A program made the position numbers and the translations under genes. The notes beneath the pieces were generated by a model. The model was not told the DNA's origin. It saw only the letters and a list, made by a program, of their open reading frames with translations, and ran no database searches. Positions 52,747-61,247 of a stretch of 64,000 nucleotides of DNA are shown in pieces. Source of the DNA: Singulisphaera sp. GP187. Lineage in GTDB: Bacteria; Planctomycetota; Phycisphaerae; Phycisphaerales; SM1A02. Each line of letters starts with the position of its first letter. The stretch's first letter is position 1. The DNA lies in contig CAMBOV010000003.1 in NCBI GenBank assembly GCA_945869475.1, positions 1 through 64,000 on the forward strand. The letters run 5' to 3'.

Positions 52747-52752
52747 TATGGT
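52747..52752 (+). promoter_or_regulatory. Candidate -10 box of proC
   Basis: TATGGT lies 6 nt before the proC ATG at 52759, with no Shine-Dalgarno site. A TTGACA-like hexamer lies at 52717, but 25 nt away, too far for a normal -35. Confidence 0.35.
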
Positions 52753-52758
52753 TTCATC

Positions 52759-53607
52759 ATGTCAGATGCCATCGCTGTACTTGGATTTGGCACAATGGGC
52801 TGCGCCCTTGTTGCCGGAATGATCCGATCAAATCTTGTTGCCCCTGAAACTATTTTGGTGATCGATCCCGATTCGCTCGCCCGTGAAAGGGCATCGGGTC
52901 TGGGCTGTCGCGTTTCGACCGATCCATCCGATGCCGCAGCATGCACGCGAATGATCATCGCCGTCAAGCCACAGTCGTTTCCAGAACTTGCGCTCGCACT
53001 GGGAACTCTTCAGTCTCCGACGCTTGTCATCTCAGTCATGGCTGGCGTCTCGATCGCTCGACTGCACGACGCATGTGGTCCCCACGCCCGCTGCACGAGG
53101 TGTATGCCGAACATCGCCGCGCAAATCGGACTCGCCGTCACGACCTACACGTTTGCTCCCGGATGCACGGACGTCGATCGCGATTTCGTCCAGCGACTTC
53201 TTGGATCGGTCGGCACGACGGTCGAGATCTCAGAAAACATGTTCAACGCAGCGACGGCGGCCGGAGGATCCGGACCGGCGTATCTCTTCTTGCTCGCTGA
53301 AACGATGATTGACAGCGCGGTTCGACTCGGATTTGATCACGCGACTGCCGACCGAATCGTTCGGCAATCACTGCTCGGGGCCGCGACGCTGCTCGCGCGG
53401 GGTCCCCGAAATGCAGCGGAATTGCGCGGCATGGTCACGAGCCAAGGAGGCACCACCAGTGCTGCGATGGCGATCTTTGATTCGTACGGATTTCGCGCGA
53501 TGATGCATGATGCGCTGCGCGCAGCTAACAATCGAGGACACGACCTCGCCTCGTCAGCGGCATCCACGCAGGCTCCCCACTCCAACGGCGCAACCGTTCA
53601 ACGGTGA
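52759..53607 (+). CDS. proC: Pyrroline-5-carboxylate reductase
   Basis: The 282-residue enzyme makes L-proline from pyrroline-5-carboxylate. It has the Rossmann motif VLGFGTMGCALVAGM, IAVKPQ, SVMAGVSIARL, RCMPNIAAQIG, and the C-terminal dimer segment GSGPAYLFLLAETMIDSAVRLG and TSQGGTTSAAM. A short Ser/Ala/His-rich tail extends past the family's usual end. Its stop overlaps the ABC ATPase gene start by 4 bp. Confidence 0.95.
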   Translation: MSDAIAVLGFGTMGCALVAGMIRSNLVAPETILVIDPDSLARERASGLGCRVSTDPSDAAACTRMIIAVKPQSFPELALALGTLQSPTLVISVMAGVSIARLHDACGPHARCTRCMPNIAAQIGLAVTTYTFAPGCTDVDRDFVQRLLGSVGTTVEISENMFNAATAAGGSGPAYLFLLAETMIDSAVRLGFDHATADRIVRQSLLGAATLLARGPRNAAELRGMVTSQGGTTSAAMAIFDSYGFRAMMHDALRAANNRGHDLASSAASTQAPHSNGATVQR

Positions 53608-54608
53608 CCTCGCTCGAGCCATTGATCTGCGCCGCCGACGACTTCGCCGTCGACCTCACCGATGTGCGCAAGACCTATGGCCGAAAAATCTGCGCACTTC
53701 AAGGGGTCAACTTGCAAGTGCGCAGCGGCGAGATCTTCGGGTTACTCGGTCCAAACGGCGCTGGCAAGAGCACCCTTGTCAAAATCATGATGACGATTGT
53801 GCGCGCAGATCGCGCGCATGGAAAGGTGCTCAATCGATCAGTCGGCGATCCTGTTGCCCTCGCTCGCATTGGATACCTGCCCGAGCACCATCGCTTTCCG
53901 ACCTATCTGACTGGACGCCAGGTCGTCGAGTTCAGCGGCGCAATGTCGAACGTCAATCGTCCAACTCGAAAGAAACGCGCGAGCGAACTGCTGGACCGCG
54001 TTGGGATGGGCGGATGGAAAGATCGCCCGCTCAGTTCCTATTCCAAAGGCATGCGACAGCGCACCGGACTCGCAGCCGCGCTCGTGAATGATCCGCAGCT
54101 TGTCGTGCTCGATGAACCGACCGATGGCGTTGATCCGGTGGGACGCCGCGAGATTCGAGATCTGCTCGTCGGATTCCGCGATGAGGGGCGAACGGTGCTG
54201 CTCAATTCACACTTGCTCTCCGAAATCGAAACGGTCTGTAGTCGTGTCGCGATCATGGTGCAAGGACGGATGGTCGCGCAGGGAACGATTGACGAACTCA
54301 CGGCATCAAGTCGTCGCTACGAGATCGTCGTGGAAGGACCCGCCCCCGCCTGGTGCCATGAATGCGCCACAATCCAGATGATTCCCGCCGGACAACTTCT
54401 CGCCGCGGGTGTCATGCAAGAGTCGACGCGGTTGATTTTCTTGGGGATCGACGCTCAAAGAGCGCAGCCGATCCTCGATCGACTGCGCAGCGAGTTGCGC
54501 ACGGTGGTCGCTGTACAGACGGTGCGCGAGTCGCTTGAAGATCTCTTCATGCGCGCAGTCACCGACCCCACCACCGGACTCATCTTTCGCCCAGGAGCCG
54601 CGACATGA
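53604..54608 (+). CDS. ABC transporter ATPase (ABC-2 type exporter)
   Basis: The 334-residue ATPase has Walker A LGPNGAGKST, the Q-loop region GYLPEHHRFPTYLTG, signature SSYSKGMRQRTGLAAAL, Walker B LVVLDEPTDGVDPVG and the H-loop LLNSHLL. A C-terminal domain of about 100 residues resembles those of CcmA/NodI-like exporter ATPases. The start is GTG 53604, overlapping proC, and the permease gene follows with a 4-bp overlap. The substrate is unknown. Confidence 0.9.
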   Translation: MTSLEPLICAADDFAVDLTDVRKTYGRKICALQGVNLQVRSGEIFGLLGPNGAGKSTLVKIMMTIVRADRAHGKVLNRSVGDPVALARIGYLPEHHRFPTYLTGRQVVEFSGAMSNVNRPTRKKRASELLDRVGMGGWKDRPLSSYSKGMRQRTGLAAALVNDPQLVVLDEPTDGVDPVGRREIRDLLVGFRDEGRTVLLNSHLLSEIETVCSRVAIMVQGRMVAQGTIDELTASSRRYEIVVEGPAPAWCHECATIQMIPAGQLLAAGVMQESTRLIFLGIDAQRAQPILDRLRSELRTVVAVQTVRESLEDLFMRAVTDPTTGLIFRPGAAT

Positions 54609-55672
54609 TGCAGACGATCGCAATCTTCGTTGCCGCCTACCGCGAACTGAGCGCGCGGCGACTCTTTTGGCTCGCGCTTGCGATCACGCTCGTCGTTGTC
54701 GCACTCTTCGCCTGCTTGGGAATCAATGAAACAGGCGTCAGTTTCTTGGGACGCACCTTCGAGAATCCAGTGTTCAACACGGTGACGACCTCTCCCGAGA
54801 CCTTTTATAAACAACTCTTCGTGACGCTCGGCGTCGAGTGGTGGCTCGGACTCATCTCGACGCTGCTCGCTCTGGTCACAACCTGCGGCATCGTTCCTGA
54901 CCTCGTCGCTCCGGGATCGATCGACCTGCTCCTCGCCAAGCCGATCTCGAGAGCCCGGCTCTTTCTCACGAAGTATGCGACCGGATTGCTCTTCGCTGCC
55001 CTTCAGGTCTTTGTCTTCTCGGCTGCGAGTTTCGTCGTCATCGGCATCCGTGGCGGCGCGTGGGAACTCTCACTCTTCACCGCTGTTCCGATCGTAACGA
55101 TCTTCTACAGCTTTCTCTTCAGCATTTGCGCACTGGTTGGAGTCATCACCCGCTCATCGGTCGCATCACTCATCCTGACCCTGCTTGCGTGGGCGGTCAT
55201 CTTTACCCTGAACTTTTCAGAGTCGATGGTGAGTGGCGGTCGCATCGCAAACGACCTCGAAGGCAAAGCGATTGAAGCCGCTCTGGCGAACACAGAAAAT
55301 CCTCCCGACGAAGAGGCGAGCGAAGAACTCCTCAGCGACCTCGAGCGCGTGAAAGAACACGCCCCGAACTGGAAATCCGTTCACCAGTGGCTCTACGCAA
55401 CCAAGACATGCCTACCAAAGACAACCGACACGCTCGGCCTGCTCGATCGATGGCTCATCGACTCATCCGCCATGCCCGAGCGCGCAGAAGAGTCAACGCG
55501 CGGCCTTCGCCGCTCGTTCGGTTCGCGACGTGTCAAGGGAAGCTCTCTCGACAAAGCAATCCGCGACGAACAAGACTCGCACTCAGTGTGGTGGGTGCTT
55601 GGAACAAGTTTGCTCTTCGAGGCGTGCGTGCTTGCGCTCGCAACGCTGATCTTCAGCCGGCGTGACTATTAG
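54605..55672 (+). CDS. ABC-2 type permease
   Basis: The 355-residue membrane protein has about six spans, the first after REL and the second near residues 80-105, with LLAKPISRARLFLTKY, a loop motif of the NosY/ABC-2 family. A long hydrophilic insertion of about 120 residues (around 215-330) separates the fifth and last spans and is rich in Glu and Arg. It forms an exporter with the preceding ATPase. The gene ends in a 4-nt stop-stop overlap (TTAG) with mltA. Confidence 0.82.
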   Translation: MMQTIAIFVAAYRELSARRLFWLALAITLVVVALFACLGINETGVSFLGRTFENPVFNTVTTSPETFYKQLFVTLGVEWWLGLISTLLALVTTCGIVPDLVAPGSIDLLLAKPISRARLFLTKYATGLLFAALQVFVFSAASFVVIGIRGGAWELSLFTAVPIVTIFYSFLFSICALVGVITRSSVASLILTLLAWAVIFTLNFSESMVSGGRIANDLEGKAIEAALANTENPPDEEASEELLSDLERVKEHAPNWKSVHQWLYATKTCLPKTTDTLGLLDRWLIDSSAMPERAEESTRGLRRSFGSRRVKGSSLDKAIRDEQDSHSVWWVLGTSLLFEACVLALATLIFSRRDY

Positions 55673-56988
55673 CCCGCATTGCCGCTGCTCTTGGGGATGG
55701 CCTTCGCGGCTGGCTTTCGAGCAGGGAGCGGATACTGCGAGACGTACTCGGGCTTCAGAAAGAAGTAGTAGAGCGTTCCTTCGCAGTACTGACCGCCCGC
55801 GAGAATTTCTGCGGATGGTCCGATGCCCATAAAAATGTCTGCACGACCTGGAGCACGAATAGCGCCGCCCGTGTCTTGATCGAGCATGAAGCGTTGAAAA
55901 GGTTGCTTCGATCCACTGTAGGAGCTCGACTGCGTGCTCACGAACATCACGCCACCAGGTGGATAGACGCTCTTGTCAGTCGCGAGTGAAACTTTGTCAG
56001 TGACTTTGACGCCGAGGCTTCCAGCTGGCCAATTCTTGCCGTCGTACTTCTGAAAGAACGTGTAGCGATTGTTGAGATTGATCGCGGCCATCACAGTGGT
56101 CGGGTCCTTCTCATACAAGCGGCGAATCGCGCTCAGGTTCAATTGGCTCTCCGGAATCGCATTCGATGCGACGAGGCTCGTGCCGAGTCCTACGTATTCG
56201 CCGTCGGTTGCGCCCGCGTATCCGATGAAGAGCACCTTGTCATCGGGCAAGAGCAACTTCGCGCTTCCATTCACCTGAACGATGTACGCATCGAGTGCTG
56301 TCGGAAACCACGCGAGTTCGAGTCCGTTGAGCATTCCACTCGAGACGATCTCTGCGCGCGTTGGCCACGGCGCAATCTCGCTCTCAGAAATGCGGCGACC
56401 GAGCGCCTTGCCAGTCACCGGATCTGTTTCGAGTTCCTTGGGACGGCGATAAATCGGAAACTCAAAGCCGGGAGTCTTGACGAGAGTCGCTTTGAATTCG
56501 GGCGCGTAATAGCCAGTGAAAAGAACTCCGCCCTTTCCATTCCATCCCTTGGTCTGCCAACAATCAAACATCTGCATGAGCGCGCTGTTGAATGATGCTT
56601 GGTCTGCGCTCTCGTTGAGAATCTGGCGAAATGCGATGACGCTTGATGATGCTTGATCCCATGTGCAGACTTCAGGAAACGGAAACATCTGCGGAAAGCG
56701 CGATCGGCTCGACGGGCTCTCGTACCACGTCTGATCTTGCCCGAGCGCCTCGATGAGGTACGCATCGCGCGAACTCCACGCGCTCGTCAAATCTGGCCAC
56801 GCCTCACCTGGTTCGAGTTTGCGCAGTGCGCACTCACCTGGCGCGAGCGGTCGCGCGAAGTCAGCGACGGGCACTGGCTGCGGCGTCTCGCAACCCAACA
56901 GCCCGGCGAAGAGTCCACCCGTGACAGCGGCGAGAGACAAAAGAGAAATTCGTGGTGAAAGCCCGATAGTTCGTGTGCATCCTTGCAT
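55669..56988 (-). CDS. mltA: Membrane-bound lytic murein transglycosylase A
   Basis: The 439-residue lipoprotein has a lipobox GLLGC (Cys about residue 33), then the MltA core: FTGYYAPEFKATL, PIYRRP, PDDKVLFIGYAGATDGEYVGLG, and the 3D-type end with DQDTGGAIRAPGRADIFMG, which contains the catalytic aspartate. It cleaves peptidoglycan between MurNAc and GlcNAc from the outer membrane. ATG 56988 is chosen over 56997 because a TACGAT box lies 7 nt before it. Confidence 0.92.
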   Translation of the reverse strand: MQGCTRTIGLSPRISLLSLAAVTGGLFAGLLGCETPQPVPVADFARPLAPGECALRKLEPGEAWPDLTSAWSSRDAYLIEALGQDQTWYESPSSRSRFPQMFPFPEVCTWDQASSSVIAFRQILNESADQASFNSALMQMFDCWQTKGWNGKGGVLFTGYYAPEFKATLVKTPGFEFPIYRRPKELETDPVTGKALGRRISESEIAPWPTRAEIVSSGMLNGLELAWFPTALDAYIVQVNGSAKLLLPDDKVLFIGYAGATDGEYVGLGTSLVASNAIPESQLNLSAIRRLYEKDPTTVMAAINLNNRYTFFQKYDGKNWPAGSLGVKVTDKVSLATDKSVYPPGGVMFVSTQSSSYSGSKQPFQRFMLDQDTGGAIRAPGRADIFMGIGPSAEILAGGQYCEGTLYYFFLKPEYVSQYPLPARKPAAKAIPKSSGNAG

Positions 56989-56995
56989 GTCGGCC

Positions 56996-57001
56996 ATCGT
57001 A
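56996..57001 (-). promoter_or_regulatory. Candidate -10 box of mltA
   Basis: TACGAT on the minus strand lies 7 nt before ATG 56988 and overlaps the alternative ATG 56997, which argues against the latter as start. No Shine-Dalgarno site is present. Confidence 0.35.
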
Positions 57002-57074
57002 GCGAGTGGTCAAAGAAATGACCATCCAGTGGCTCGAATTGTGTATGATTCGCTGACCAATTCTTGGAGCCCAC

Positions 57075-57398
57075 ATGACAACAACACATCTGACCACGCT
57101 CGCCTTCTTCAACTTTTCTGGATGGGAACTCGCAATCATCCTCGTGCTGGGGCTCCTTATTTTCGGTCGCCGCTTGCCCGAACTCGGTCGTTCGGTTGGC
57201 AAGACCATCGTTGAGTTCAAGAAGGGACTCGCCGATGTGCAGACCGAAGTTCGAGATACAACCAATCAGCCAGCGCCGGGCGCACAGCAAACAGGTCACT
57301 CGCTTCCGTCGAATACACAATCGGATGTTGGCGCAGCGCACTCGCAGCAGAAAAACGACCCGTACGCTCAGGGGCAGTACCGCCCGCCGCAGTCCTGA
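57075..57398 (+). CDS. tatA: Sec-independent protein translocase subunit TatA
   Basis: The 107-residue protein has a short N-terminal span (WELAIILVLGLLIFG), the hinge FGRRLPELGRSVGKTI and the amphipathic helix VEFKKGLADVQTEV, followed by a Gln/Pro-rich tail. TatA forms the pore for export of folded proteins. No tatB or tatC is nearby. GGAG lies 7 nt before the ATG. Confidence 0.92.
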   Translation: MTTTHLTTLAFFNFSGWELAIILVLGLLIFGRRLPELGRSVGKTIVEFKKGLADVQTEVRDTTNQPAPGAQQTGHSLPSNTQSDVGAAHSQQKNDPYAQGQYRPPQS

Positions 57399-57423
57399 CA
57401 CCGAACAAACGCCAAACGGTATC

Positions 57424-58188
57424 GTGCTCGATGTGGAAACCCTCGACCACCGTGCACTGAAACAACTCGCCATCACGTGGCTCTTTGAACGGGGTTGCCG
57501 GGCTGTTGCGCACGAGGTGACGTCAGCGATTCCCCGCTGGAGAGTCGACGCTGCAGGATGGCGCCACACAACGCTCGCGCCCGAAGTCATCGTCATCGAA
57601 TGCAAGCAATCGCGCAGTGATTTCTTTCGCGATGACAGTTCACTCGACGAGCTTCTGAAGGAGCGACTGCGACTCACCGCCCGACGAACCCACATCGAGG
57701 AGCAGCGGGTCAAGGTCTACGAACCACACTTGCGCGCGAAAGATCCTGGGCTCTTCGAAGAGCACTTTTCATGGGATTTCACTCGCAGTCGCCTCGCCGA
57801 TTACCGCCGTGTGCTGGTGGGATTGCGCCACGTCGATCACGCCCTTCACAGAGAGACGAAATTCTGCCTCTTCACCCGCTATCGACTCGCCGACCGCCTC
57901 TATCTCATGTCGCCCCAAGGAATGATCCGTCCGCGCGAACTTCCTGAAGGATGGGGACTGCTCGAAATCCCTCGCCGCCTCGCTCGACGCGCAATGCGTG
58001 ACGGTGCACCCGACCCAGTTCACATCCGCGAGACGGTTGTCGCGCCTCCACTGGTGAGTCGCAGCGATCGGCGCGAGCGCTTCCTACGAAACATCGCGAT
58101 CGCAGCGAGTCGCGCAGCATTTGGACATCTTGCGCCAAAGCCAGTGGCGTATCCGGTCGTCGCTCACGTCGGTGGGACGCTTTTCTGA
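57424..58188 (+). CDS. Putative PD-(D/E)XK nuclease-like protein (MmcB-like)
   Basis: The 254-residue protein has RWRVDAAGW followed by VIVIECKQSRSDFFRDD, which together resemble the D...(D/E)xK core of restriction-endonuclease-like folds, as in MmcB-type DNA-repair nucleases. The rest is Arg-rich and unassigned. The start is uncertain: GTG 57424 is the first good candidate after tatA, which the open frame overlaps further upstream; GTG 57433 is also possible. It follows tatA by 25 bp and may share its transcript. Confidence 0.65.
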   Translation: MLDVETLDHRALKQLAITWLFERGCRAVAHEVTSAIPRWRVDAAGWRHTTLAPEVIVIECKQSRSDFFRDDSSLDELLKERLRLTARRTHIEEQRVKVYEPHLRAKDPGLFEEHFSWDFTRSRLADYRRVLVGLRHVDHALHRETKFCLFTRYRLADRLYLMSPQGMIRPRELPEGWGLLEIPRRLARRAMRDGAPDPVHIRETVVAPPLVSRSDRRERFLRNIAIAASRAAFGHLAPKPVAYPVVAHVGGTLF

Positions 58189-58400
58189 TTTCGGCTCGCA
58201 CGCATCGTCACGAAGATTCTGCCTGAACTGATTGCGGTCGTGCTGGGCGCCATGATGACGAAGATCGCGAAGAGAATCGATTCAAGAATCGCCCCCAGTA
58301 AAATCAGCCGCAACAGAAATAGCGACGTCTTTTCAGAGGTCACTCCGGCGCACCCATAGTGTGCATACGCGTTGATGCAGAGGGCGGCGTCGCTCTCCAT
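58164..58400 (-). CDS. Possible small single-span membrane protein
   Basis: The minus strand can encode 78 residues with a convincing hydrophobic segment of about 25 residues (LFLLRLILLGAILESILFAI) flanked by a Cys-containing N-terminus and a basic C-terminus. It overlaps the end of the nuclease-like gene by 25 bp and the leader of the next secreted-protein gene. No Shine-Dalgarno site is evident and no family was recognised, so it may be chance. The remainder of 58189-58422 shows no other gene. Confidence 0.3.
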   Translation of the reverse strand: MESDAALCINAYAHYGCAGVTSEKTSLFLLRLILLGAILESILFAIFVIMAPSTTAISSGRIFVTMRASRNQKSVPPT

Positions 58401-58422
58401 CAACAAAGAACTGGAGGACTTC

Positions 58423-59370
58423 ATGAATCGACTTTTCAATCGCACCGTCGGCCTTCTTGCGTTCTGCGTGCTCGCACTCTCCCTCTGTGTCCCAGAGCTC
58501 TCGCTCTGCGCATCGGCCACTGCCCAGTCGGGTGGATCGACCGGTGAGCCACAGCCCTGCCCCCCACTCGAATGGTTGTGCGAAGTTGTGCCTCCCGATG
58601 GCGGGTGGGGCGAAGATGCCAACTGCATCTGCGGTCCAGGCGAGTGGCTGCGAATCAATCGTCCGCCGCTGCTCGATCCACTCACTCCGCAGAGTTCGAC
58701 GATCACCTCGTCTGAGAACTTTGTGAACTGGCAGACCATCTGTTCGCGCGAAGCAACCAACGGCACTGCAGCAGTCACGGTCGGAATCTCTGGACGGAGC
58801 AATTTCTGGCACGCGGGAACGAAAGCAATTGTGCACACTGCTGCCTACTCAGGCGGCTGGCGTGAAACCTGGCGTGGAACTTTCCCAGCCTGCGTTCGAA
58901 AGGTGATGCTGGCCGCCAACGGATACGGCACGCTGACGATTGCGGCCAGTTGCGCTGCGCGACCAGGGTGCACGGCCGCGGTTGCAAGTTCAGCAGCCGG
59001 CATGGCGGCGAGCCGACAACGCGCGAGCGCCTCGATCGCTGGGCAGAGTCTTCAGGGCACGGTCGCGTACAACGAGCTCGAGCGCAGCACAGAACTCAGC
59101 GGAAACTTCGGCGGATCGGTCGACTTCTGGACGGCCGAAGTCGAAGGATCAATCTCGTCCGAGCGCCGGTGGTCGGTGAAGGGGCAAGGCTCTGCGACTG
59201 GATCACTCTCGTTCACCGTCTCGCCAGACCGCACCTACTGTGCACTCACGAACCTGCCGATTCTCGCGACCTGGAGCGCGACGCTTGCAGCAACAGCAAC
59301 AGTTAGCGTCGATGAGAACGGAACCGCGTCGTCTGCAAGCGGAGCAGCCATTGCGCTGAGCGTCCAGTGA
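58423..59370 (+). CDS. Secreted protein of unknown function
   Basis: The 315-residue product has a signal peptide (basic start, LLAFCVLALSLCV, cleavage near ATAQS). The N-terminal mature part is Cys- and Pro-rich (PCPPLEWLCEVVPP, ANCICGPGEW), and the rest is rich in Ala, Ser and Thr with alternating strands, like a beta-solenoid or adhesin-type domain. CTGGAGGA lies 6 nt before ATG 58423, one of the clearest Shine-Dalgarno sites in the window. It overlaps the next secreted-protein gene by 4 bp, suggesting a joint function. Confidence 0.75.
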   Translation: MNRLFNRTVGLLAFCVLALSLCVPELSLCASATAQSGGSTGEPQPCPPLEWLCEVVPPDGGWGEDANCICGPGEWLRINRPPLLDPLTPQSSTITSSENFVNWQTICSREATNGTAAVTVGISGRSNFWHAGTKAIVHTAAYSGGWRETWRGTFPACVRKVMLAANGYGTLTIAASCAARPGCTAAVASSAAGMAASRQRASASIAGQSLQGTVAYNELERSTELSGNFGGSVDFWTAEVEGSISSERRWSVKGQGSATGSLSFTVSPDRTYCALTNLPILATWSATLAATATVSVDENGTASSASGAAIALSVQ

Positions 59371-61247
59371 ATTGCATTCCATTGTTCGCTCTGGCACTGC
59401 TGAGCAGCGTGTCGATGACTGAGACTTCAAGGGCCCAGTTGCAGGAGGAAACCGCGGGGGCGCGCCTCCTCCTGCACAGCGCCTTTGATGAGTTCGTGCG
59501 GTCGACACAGAAGCGATTTGCGAGTGAGGACCATGCGATGGTCGTGGGCCGAAAGTTTTCAGTTGATTGGTCACTGACCCCCGCGCTCTTCCTCAGCGAG
59601 ATCATTGGGGGCGCGCCGCCATCCCAGTGGTGCAGAGTGCTCGACGATGGCTATGGATCTTCCGCAGCGCTGCATCCTCGAGGTCCGTGCGATCGCGAGC
59701 AGCGTCTCGATGAGATGCCCCCCGAAGTTGCTGCGGGTTGCGCGCTCATCCGCTCGCACGCACGCGGGTTCGAGTGTGAGTTCGTTGCTGAGCGGGCACA
59801 CGCAGCTGGCGCTGAAGTTCCGCCGGCAATTGGATGGCGCTGCGTGCATGATGGCGAGTCGATGCGGATGCGCACGATGTGGTACGAGCCTCAAATCAGC
59901 CTTCGAGGAGTTGACTTTCCCCTTCCCGCGGATCGCACCCTGCTCGAATGGGATGGCCACATGATGCGCGTTCGCGTGCTCGGCGAGTCAATCGATTCTC
60001 AAGAGGGATGGCCACTCGCCGCTCCACTCTTCGATCACGTTGGAGATGCCTACGACCTCTTCGACACCTTGCGCGCGTGGCACTGGGCGAATCGATCGGA
60101 TGGTGGTGTTGCGGCAACCGACGAACCGAACCTCGTTGGGCGCAGTTGCAGTTGGTCGCGCACTGGCGACCACTCGTGGACGCTCTCGATCAGCCTGCGC
60201 CCAGCGATCGCGATCCGTCGTGCGGGATTCATCCTGCGGGCAGAGGGTGCAGCGAATGCCGAGCTCGCGAGTGCACGACCCGATGCACGTGTGACAATCG
60301 TCCCCGCCAACACAATCCTCTCGATTGTCTTCACGAAAGATCGTCGCTCTCGCGAAGAGGTGCGTGGACTCGACACAGATGGAGTCTTTCTTCCGAGTCG
60401 GATCTCGCTCACGCGTGATGGCGCCGAGATTGCGTGGGCGACCTTCGGCGCGATCACGATCGGCGCCCCAATCGATGCGACCCATCCCGATCCACTCATG
60501 CCAACGAGCGCGTGGAGTGATGCGATCTTGCGCATTCGACTCGCGCAAGAGTCCCCTGTCGCTCCGCCATCCTTTCCGTCGACGCTCTTGACAGCGCGTT
60601 GGCCGAAAGCAGTCGTGCGAGCACGCCTCACTGCAAATGCGTGGATCGCTGCCATGAAGGGTGATCTCGTTGGGTTGGTCGAGACGCTCACGGCCGCGCA
60701 GGTCGTGCGCCAGCGCGATGGTCTCGCCCACCATGAACTCGCCGCACTTCAGACGCTTGCCGAGTCACTCACCTGTGCCAAGGCGGGCGACGCGGTGATC
60801 AATGCACTCGTTGTTCGTCACTCGATTGCCGCAACCGAGCTCGCCACGCAAGCACTCGCACCTCACTGTCTCGCTGCCACTGGCACAGGACGCTTCTGGG
60901 CGGCGCTCGACATCGCGCGCGCGGCACTCGCACGAACTGAATCGAACACAGTCGAGGCGAAGCAATGGCAACGTGTTGAGAGTCAGCTCATGCAGTGGCG
61001 CGACGAACCTGCTGCGCACATCGCCTTTGGATGTGATGCTGCCGTCGTCTTGCTCGGCGAACGCCTGCGCCCCGATCGCATCGCAGGCGCTGCGTCACTC
61101 CCGGTCGAAACACATCTTCTGTCGACGGTCGATGGTCATGCGGCTGGCGCGGCGTACCGCGTCATCGCGCACACACTTGATCCGACGTGGATCACTCGCG
61201 GCCATCAATCACTTCAACCTCTGGTCGGGCCGAACGAAATTGAGTGA
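59367..61247 (+). CDS. Large secreted protein of unknown function
   Basis: The 626-residue product starts at GTG 59367 with a short signal peptide (PLFALALLSSVSM). The first two thirds are mixed beta strands with few recognisable motifs; the last 200 residues are Ala-rich helices of possible repeat type (LAESLTCAKAGDAVINALVV). No family was recognised. It is translationally coupled to the preceding secreted protein. Its last 56 bp overlap the converging DUF2231 gene. Confidence 0.65.
   Translation: MNCIPLFALALLSSVSMTETSRAQLQEETAGARLLLHSAFDEFVRSTQKRFASEDHAMVVGRKFSVDWSLTPALFLSEIIGGAPPSQWCRVLDDGYGSSAALHPRGPCDREQRLDEMPPEVAAGCALIRSHARGFECEFVAERAHAAGAEVPPAIGWRCVHDGESMRMRTMWYEPQISLRGVDFPLPADRTLLEWDGHMMRVRVLGESIDSQEGWPLAAPLFDHVGDAYDLFDTLRAWHWANRSDGGVAATDEPNLVGRSCSWSRTGDHSWTLSISLRPAIAIRRAGFILRAEGAANAELASARPDARVTIVPANTILSIVFTKDRRSREEVRGLDTDGVFLPSRISLTRDGAEIAWATFGAITIGAPIDATHPDPLMPTSAWSDAILRIRLAQESPVAPPSFPSTLLTARWPKAVVRARLTANAWIAAMKGDLVGLVETLTAAQVVRQRDGLAHHELAALQTLAESLTCAKAGDAVINALVVRHSIAATELATQALAPHCLAATGTGRFWAALDIARAALARTESNTVEAKQWQRVESQLMQWRDEPAAHIAFGCDAAVVLLGERLRPDRIAGAASLPVETHLLSTVDGHAAGAAYRVIAHTLDPTWITRGHQSLQPLVGPNEIE

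Noticed and set aside
52717-52752. TTGACA-TATGGT as a standard proC promoter
   Set aside because: The spacing is about 25 nt, too long for sigma-70; only the -10 candidate was kept.
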